This document shows, piece by piece, positions 59,985 through 64,000 of a stretch of 64,000 nt of DNA (within the stretch, counting starts at the first letter, position 1; every line of letters starts with the position of its first letter). The DNA lies in assembly GCF_001417735.1 (NCBI RefSeq), contig NZ_BBUZ01000022.1, positions 434,001 to 498,000 of the forward strand, read 5' to 3'. The translations under genes were made by a program, and so were the position numbers. Under the pieces are notes generated by a model, which had not been told where the DNA came from, did not search any database, and saw only the letters and a program-made list of their open reading frames with translations. The stretch is from Streptomyces sp. NBRC 110028 (lineage in GTDB: Bacteria > Actinomycetota > Actinomycetes > Streptomycetales > Streptomycetaceae).

Positions 59985-60773
59985 ATGAAGACGAAGGAAG
60001 AGCCGAGGCGGCGAACCGCGGTCGTGACCGGCGCCGCGACAGGCATCGGGGCGGCCATCACCGAGCGGCTGGCCGGGCAGGGCATGCACCTGGTCCTGGT
60101 CGCACGGGACAGCGCGCGTCTGGAGGCGGCGGCCGAGCGGCTGCGTGCCGAGCATGGGGTCAATGTGTCGACGCTCGCTCTGGACCTTTCGCACCAGGGT
60201 GCTCCTTCCCGGCTGGCCGAGTGGCTGGAGGATGCGGGAACCGAGGTCGACGTGCTGGTCAACAATGCCGGCGTCAGCGTGCTGGGGCCGGTCGCCGGCA
60301 GCGATCCCGCGCGGGTGCGGGGCCTGGTCGACCTCAACGTCGGCGCGGTGGCGGAGTTGACGGCGCTCTTGCTGCCCGCCATGGTCGCGCGGGGGAGGGG
60401 GGCGATCGTCAACATCGCGGGCACCGGTGCGTACGCGCCCGCTCCGTATCTGGCCGCCTACGCGGCCTCGAAGGCGTTCGTGCTGTCCTTCACTCAGGCG
60501 GTGTGGGCCGAGACGAGGAGGACGGGGGTGCGGGTCGTGGCGGTCAGCCCCGGTCCCACCGAGACTCCGATGAACACACGGCGCATGCCGGGCAAGCGCA
60601 GGCCCGATGCCGTCGCGGACACTGTGATGTCCGCCTTGCGCGGCCGGGGCCCGGCAGTCGTCGACGGCGGTCTCAACACGTTCCAGACCTTCGTCTTCGG
60701 CCGCCTGCTGCCCCCGTCAGCGGCTGCCCGGATCGCCGGGCGAACCCTGCGCAAGGCGGCGCTCGGGAAATGA
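59985..60773 (+). CDS. Classical SDR oxidoreductase
   Basis: 262 residues. TGxxxGIG is VTGAATGIGAAI near 20, NNAG is LVNNAGVSVLG near 95, the catalytic Ser is in VNIAGTGAYAPAPYLAAYAASK with YAASK (Tyr/Lys) near 163. NAD(P)-dependent reduction or oxidation of a carbonyl. ATG at 59985 is right behind the MerR promoter. It converges with the isochorismatase-like gene, overlapping 57 bases at the 3' end. Substrate unknown. Confidence 0.92.
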   Translation: MKTKEEPRRRTAVVTGAATGIGAAITERLAGQGMHLVLVARDSARLEAAAERLRAEHGVNVSTLALDLSHQGAPSRLAEWLEDAGTEVDVLVNNAGVSVLGPVAGSDPARVRGLVDLNVGAVAELTALLLPAMVARGRGAIVNIAGTGAYAPAPYLAAYAASKAFVLSFTQAVWAETRRTGVRVVAVSPGPTETPMNTRRMPGKRRPDAVADTVMSALRGRGPAVVDGGLNTFQTFVFGRLLPPSAAARIAGRTLRKAALGK

Positions 60774-61589
60774 GGTTCCGCGCCCCACCGGCCGGTGGAT
60801 GTGCTCGGTGCGGGCCTTGCTGATGGCCACTGGCGCTCCTCCGGGCGAGCCGGCTGCGGAGCGGGCGCCGTTCTGTTCCGTCCGTGCGGATTCCGATGGT
60901 GTGGCCGCCGCCGCTGTCGTACGACCGGACTCGGGCGGAATCCGCCCGGCCGCGGCCCGGTTCGACGCTGCGGCGTTCGCTGGTCCGGCGGTATCCGCTG
61001 GTGTATCGAGCGCGGCCCCCGGAGGGGGCGTGAAGGTGACGTCGGCGGCCTGCGCGATGATCTCGATCTCGTCGCCCAGCGCCCATTCGGCGACGCGCGA
61101 CACCATCGGCGCCGGGACGGGGTCGCTGATGCCCGCTGCCGCGGGGATGTCGTACGTCGCGTGGGCGTCGTGGGGCATGACCACCCGGTAGTCCAGCTCC
61201 AGGGCGGTGCGCGCCGTCGCGCTGACGCACATCTCGGACATCACCCCGCACACGGCCAGGGCCCGTACGCCCCGCTCGGCGAGCAGGTCGCCCAGGGGCG
61301 TTTCGTGGAAGCCGTCGTCCTCCGTTTTGCGGATCACGACCTCCCGGTGGCCTTCGTGGACCGGCAGGTGCAGTTCCCAGCCCGGTGTCTTGGGCTCGTC
61401 GGGCGCGCCCGTGGGGCCGTCGTTCTGGAGGTGGACGATCAGCGAGCGACCGGTGCGTGCCCTGGCGATCAGGTCGGTGGTCCGGTCGAGGAGGCGGGGT
61501 GCGTCGGGAACCGCGTCGGGGCCCGTGACGAAGGCCGACTGGACGTCGACCACGATCAGGGCCTGCACGGGGGGCACGGGGGCGGTCAT
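60717..61589 (-). CDS. Isochorismatase-family cysteine hydrolase with long C-terminal tail
   Basis: 290 residues, while the family is near 190. Catalytic features: ALIVVDVQSAFVTGPDA (Asp), ...HLQNDGPTGA, VVIRKTEDDGFHETPL (Lys), LAVCGVMSEMCVSATARTALE (Cys). The domain ends near ADVTFTPPPG (residue 185). The last 100 residues are Ala/Pro/Thr/Arg-rich and overlap the SDR gene on the other strand. The tail may be read past a lost stop. A role in hydrolysing amides or nicotinamide is possible. Confidence 0.82.
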   Translation of the reverse strand: MTAPVPPVQALIVVDVQSAFVTGPDAVPDAPRLLDRTTDLIARARTGRSLIVHLQNDGPTGAPDEPKTPGWELHLPVHEGHREVVIRKTEDDGFHETPLGDLLAERGVRALAVCGVMSEMCVSATARTALELDYRVVMPHDAHATYDIPAAAGISDPVPAPMVSRVAEWALGDEIEIIAQAADVTFTPPPGAALDTPADTAGPANAAASNRAAAGRIPPESGRTTAAAATPSESARTEQNGARSAAGSPGGAPVAISKARTEHIHRPVGRGTSFPERRLAQGSPGDPGSR

Positions 61590-61740
61590 GCGGTGATTGT
61601 TCCGGACTCCCCCGCGGCCGTGGCGGGGCCGGGGCATTAGCGATGCGTTAGTGATGTGCCACTCGGGTGTTAACACAGCACTAGCGCGGATCGGCAGGGT
61701 TGTTGATGCGAGAGACGCTCGTAACCGCAAGGGGGTTCCC

Positions 61741-62373
61741 GTGTCGCACATCACGCTCACCAGCCGGGGCAAGGTCGTCGTCGCCACGATGGCGGCGGTG
61801 GCGGCCATGGGAGTGACGGCCTGTCAGGGCAACGAGCCCGAGCCCGAGGGGAAGGCGCCCGCGTCCGCCGCCTCACGAAACGGCGACGCGGCGAAGGGTT
61901 CGGCGACGGGTGCGGCGGCGGCCGGTGAGGAGATCGGGTCGAAGGCCGGGAGCGCCGGCGGCGGGCGGTGTGAGTCCTCGTCGATGAGCCTGCGCGTGGG
62001 GAACGCCGACATCGGGGCGGGCAACATCCGGTATGCGCTGGTGTTCACCAACAAGGGCAGGAGCGCCTGCACGCTGAACGGATTCCCCGGGGTGTCGCTG
62101 CTCGCCAGGGACGGGCAGACGATCGGGAAGGCCGCCGTGCGCGAGGGGGCCCAGGGGAAGCCCGTCACGGTGGCCGCCGGGGGAAGCGCGCACGCCGTGC
62201 TGCACACGATCAACGACGGCCTCTCGGACAAGCCGTGCTGGAAGAGCGCCTCCCTGGTGAAGGCCTACCCGCCCGGTTCGAAGGAGGCCATGACCGCGCG
62301 GGTCGCCTCGGGGCTGCGGGTGTGCGGGGACGAGTTCACCGTCACGGCTGTCGCTGCCGGGGCCGGTGCGTAG
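61741..62373 (+). CDS. DUF4232 lipoprotein
   Basis: 210 residues. Signal peptide KVVVATMAAVAAMGVTAC ends in a lipobox (VTAC), Cys near residue 25, then a Glu/Pro/Ala linker and the DUF4232 domain (SMSLRVGNADIGAGNIRYAL, VFTNKGRSACTLNGFPGVSLL, HTINDGLSDKPCWKSASLV, LRVCGDEFTVTAV). Four Cys after the lipobox may form disulfides. GTG at 61741 with AAGGGGG upstream. Extracytoplasmic, function unknown. Confidence 0.9.
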   Translation: MSHITLTSRGKVVVATMAAVAAMGVTACQGNEPEPEGKAPASAASRNGDAAKGSATGAAAAGEEIGSKAGSAGGGRCESSSMSLRVGNADIGAGNIRYALVFTNKGRSACTLNGFPGVSLLARDGQTIGKAAVREGAQGKPVTVAAGGSAHAVLHTINDGLSDKPCWKSASLVKAYPPGSKEAMTARVASGLRVCGDEFTVTAVAAGAGA

Positions 62374-62468
62374 CCAGGGCCCCCGGGGCGTGGTGGGACC
62401 GCCGCTGGAGCGCCGCGAGGAACGGATTTCCCTCAGCGGGGGGAATGACGTAGTGTTGCATTCATCGA

Positions 62469-62542
62469 CGCGGGGTGGAGCAGCTCGGTAGCTCGCTGGG
62501 CTCATAACCCAGAGGTCGCAGGTTCAAATCCTGTCCCCGCTA
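62469..62542 (+). tRNA. Initiator tRNA-fMet (CAT)
   Basis: 74 nt. Pairs 2-7 GCGGGG/CCCCGC; position 1 C does not pair with position 72, the mark of initiator tRNA. Anticodon stem CTGGG/CCCAG has the initiator G-C run. Loop CTCATAA with anticodon CAT at 62503-62505. CCA not encoded. Confidence 0.96.
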
Positions 62543-62550
62543 CTTGAGAC

Positions 62551-62584
62551 GAGGGCCCGGCACCAGATCTGGTGCCGGGCCCTC
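62551..62584 (+). terminator. Terminator after tRNA-fMet
   Basis: Perfect palindrome: arms around AGATCT with GAGGGCCCGGCACC and GGTGCCGGGCCCTC (62551-62584). Confidence 0.85.
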
Positions 62585-62631
62585 GTGCGTGCGCCGCGGT
62601 GCGCGATTCCGGCCGTCGTGCCGTGATCCGT

Positions 62632-63503
62632 ATGACTGATGCTGCACCCGTCCGTCGCTTCTGGCAGGGGCTCGGGCTGCCCGGGATCATCGACGTGCAC
62701 ACGCACTTCATGCCGAAGAACGTCCTGGACAAGGTCTGGGCGTACTTCGCGCCGTCGAGCCGCTGGTCGGCATCGAGTGGCCCCTCACCTATCGGGAGGA
62801 CGAGGACGAACGCCTCGCGCTCATACGGGGGTTCGGGGTGCGGGCCTTCACCTCGATGGTCTATCCGCACAAGCCCGGTATGGCGGCGTGGCTGAACGAG
62901 TGGGCGGCCGGGTTCGCCGCCCGTACGCCCGACTGTCTGCACACGGCGACCTTCTTCCCGGAGCCGGGCGTCGAGGAGTACGTGGGCGCGGCGCTGGACG
63001 GCGGGGCGCGGGTGGTCACGTCGCATGTGCAGGTGGGGGCGTACGACCCGGGCGACGCGCTGCTCGACCCGGTGTGGGGGATGCTCGCCGAGGCCGGGAC
63101 GCCCATCGTCATCCACTGCGGTTCGGGACCGGCGCCCGGCAAGCACACCGGACCCGAACCGGTGGCCCGGCTGCTGGCCCGGCACCCCCGGCTGCGGCTG
63201 GTCGTCGCGCACATGGGACTGCCGGAGTACGCGGACTTCCTGGGGCTCGCGGAGCGGTACGAGGGGGTGCACCTGGACACGACGATGGCCTTCACCGACT
63301 TCTCCGAGGCCCACTGGCCCTTTCCGCCGGAGGAGCGGGGACGGCTCGGTGCGCTGGGCGACCGGGTGCTGTTCGGGAGCGACTTCCCCAACATCCCGTA
63401 CGGGTACGGGCACGCCCTGGAGGCGCTGACCCGGCTGGACCAGGACGACGACTGGCTGCGGGGGGTCTGTCACGGGAACGCGGCGCGGCTGTTCGGCCTG
63501 TGA
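62632..63503 (+). pseudogene. Amidohydrolase (metal-dependent, TIM barrel), frameshifted
   Basis: The first part GLPGIIDVHTHFMPKNVLDKVWAYF (HxH metal motif) reads to about 62748; the rest (RAFTSMVYPHKPGMAAWLNE, VIHCGSGPAPGKHTGPEPV, DRVLFGSDFPNIPYGYGHAL) is in another frame. At 62747-62750 TTCGCGCC replaces expected TTCGACGCC, a single missing base. Restored, the frame runs ...YFDAVEPLVGIEWPLTYRED on to HGNAARLFGL, about 291 residues. Total length 872 nt equals 3n+2. Related to ACMSD-like amidohydrolases. Confidence 0.88.
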
Positions 63504-63533
63504 CGCGCGTGAGCGGCCCCCCGCAGCGGCGCG

Positions 63534-64000
63534 TCAGCCGTTGCCGAGGGGGAGGGCTTCGGCCAGGGTGCGCCACTCCTGGTGGGGGAGGGTGGTGAAC
63601 GGGGCGGTGTTCACCACCTGGACCGCCAGGTGGTCCGCTCCCGCCGCCAGGAACGTGTCGACGCGGTGCCGGATCGCTTCCGCGTCGCCCAGGGCGAAGA
63701 CGCCCGACAGCAGGCGTTCGCTGCCGCCGTCCGCGAAGTCCTTCTCCTCGAAGCCCAGCCGCAGCAGGTTGTTGGTGTAGTTGGGCAGGGCCAGGTAGCG
63801 GGCCAGGTAGTCGCGGGCGATGGTGCGGGCGCGGTCGAGGTCCGGTTCGAGGACGACCTTGAGGTCCGGGGCGAGCAGCGCCTCGTCGCCCAGGATCTCC
63901 CGCGCCTGCGCCGTGAACTCCGGTGTGACCAGGTACGGATGGGCGCCGGCGGCGCGGTCGCGGGAGAGCTCGAGCATCTTCGGGCCGAGGGCGGCCAGGA
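63534..64000 (-). CDS. LLM-class F420-dependent oxidoreductase, C-terminal part
   Basis: Partial: open at the right edge. About 155 residues are seen. Sequence LAALGPKMLELSRDRAAGAHPYLVTPEFT is the nucleotide-pocket end of luciferase-like monooxygenase-family oxidoreductases, in which Arg/Gly and HPY contact flavin or F420. The C-terminus carries LAVQVVNTAPFTTLPHQEWR. In Streptomyces such proteins usually use coenzyme F420. It converges with the amidohydrolase gene. Confidence 0.87.
   Translation of the reverse strand, partial: LAALGPKMLELSRDRAAGAHPYLVTPEFTAQAREILGDEALLAPDLKVVLEPDLDRARTIARDYLARYLALPNYTNNLLRLGFEEKDFADGGSERLLSGVFALGDAEAIRHRVDTFLAAGADHLAVQVVNTAPFTTLPHQEWRTLAEALPLGNG

Overview
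The window is high-GC actinobacterial DNA, almost certainly from a Streptomyces chromosome. The grounds are extreme GC bias at third codon positions, frequent GTG starts, many 1-4 base start/stop overlaps, leaderless-looking small genes, and a gene order (serS, pheA, dtpA/copCD/PCuAC/Sco, pepP-type peptidase, DUF5926, GDPD, HtrA, tRNA-Ser) typical of the conserved core of Streptomyces chromosomes near oriC. No species can be named from the sequence alone.

Layout. 1-2.8 kb: ABC export system (two ATPases, two permeases). 2.9-9.5 kb: MFS transporter with a FadR-type regulator, an antirepressor-like protein, a DHA2 drug exporter divergent from a double Lrp-like regulator, and a secreted phospholipase A2. 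9.6-13.2 kb: HAD phosphatase, serS and pheA; the 555-bp serS-pheA gap holds a cluster of DnaA boxes, very likely the counterpart of a known replication-titration locus of Streptomyces. 13.2-19.5 kb: copper trafficking cluster (dtpA, CopCD fusion, PCuAC chaperone, Sco, YcnI, a membrane protein) read leftward. 19.7-31.2 kb: anti-sigma-type ATPase, a frameshifted MocR regulator, aminopeptidase P, PP2C phosphatase, prim-pol-like protein, DUF5926, another HATPase, GDPD and HtrA.

31.26-37.88 kb: a 6.5-kb integrated element of the actinomycete integrative (AICE) type, flanked by a 59-bp direct repeat whose left copy is the 3' end of an intact tRNA-Ser(TGA). It carries a KorSA-like GntR repressor with operators in the promoter, a zinc-ribbon protein, a RepSA-like initiator (C-terminus frameshifted), excisionase and tyrosine integrase, but no TraB translocase. 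Its left part holds a three-gene operon of small membrane proteins, two of which share a short Asn/Gly/Gln motif, plus a 153-bp nested inverted repeat. This is the part of the window least explained by known systems.

38-43.8 kb: ECF sigma factor with its membrane partner, two genes broken against each other (LysE and MFS), an SDR/TetR divergent pair with duplicated operators, and a second prim-pol-like protein. 44.2-49.3 kb: five-gene operon closely matching the sterol side-chain (C22 propionyl-CoA) degradation set ChsE2-ChsH2-ChsE1-ChsH1-Ltp2, behind a palindromic operator. 49.4-58 kb: DUF1906 secreted protein, SigE-family sigma factor, acyl-CoA ligase, a 1477-residue PAS protein with degenerate kinase and receiver domains, and an SSI-type protease inhibitor. 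58.1-64 kb: tRNA-Ser(GCT), tRNA-Arg(ACG) with an integrase remnant, a MerR/SDR pair, isochorismatase-like hydrolase, DUF4232 lipoprotein, tRNA-fMet, a frameshifted amidohydrolase and the end of an F420-type LLM oxidoreductase.

Four genes (near 21270, 36280, 40350, 62749) each look shifted by a single missing base in GC-rich runs. Genuine decay and base-calling error cannot be separated from this sequence alone.
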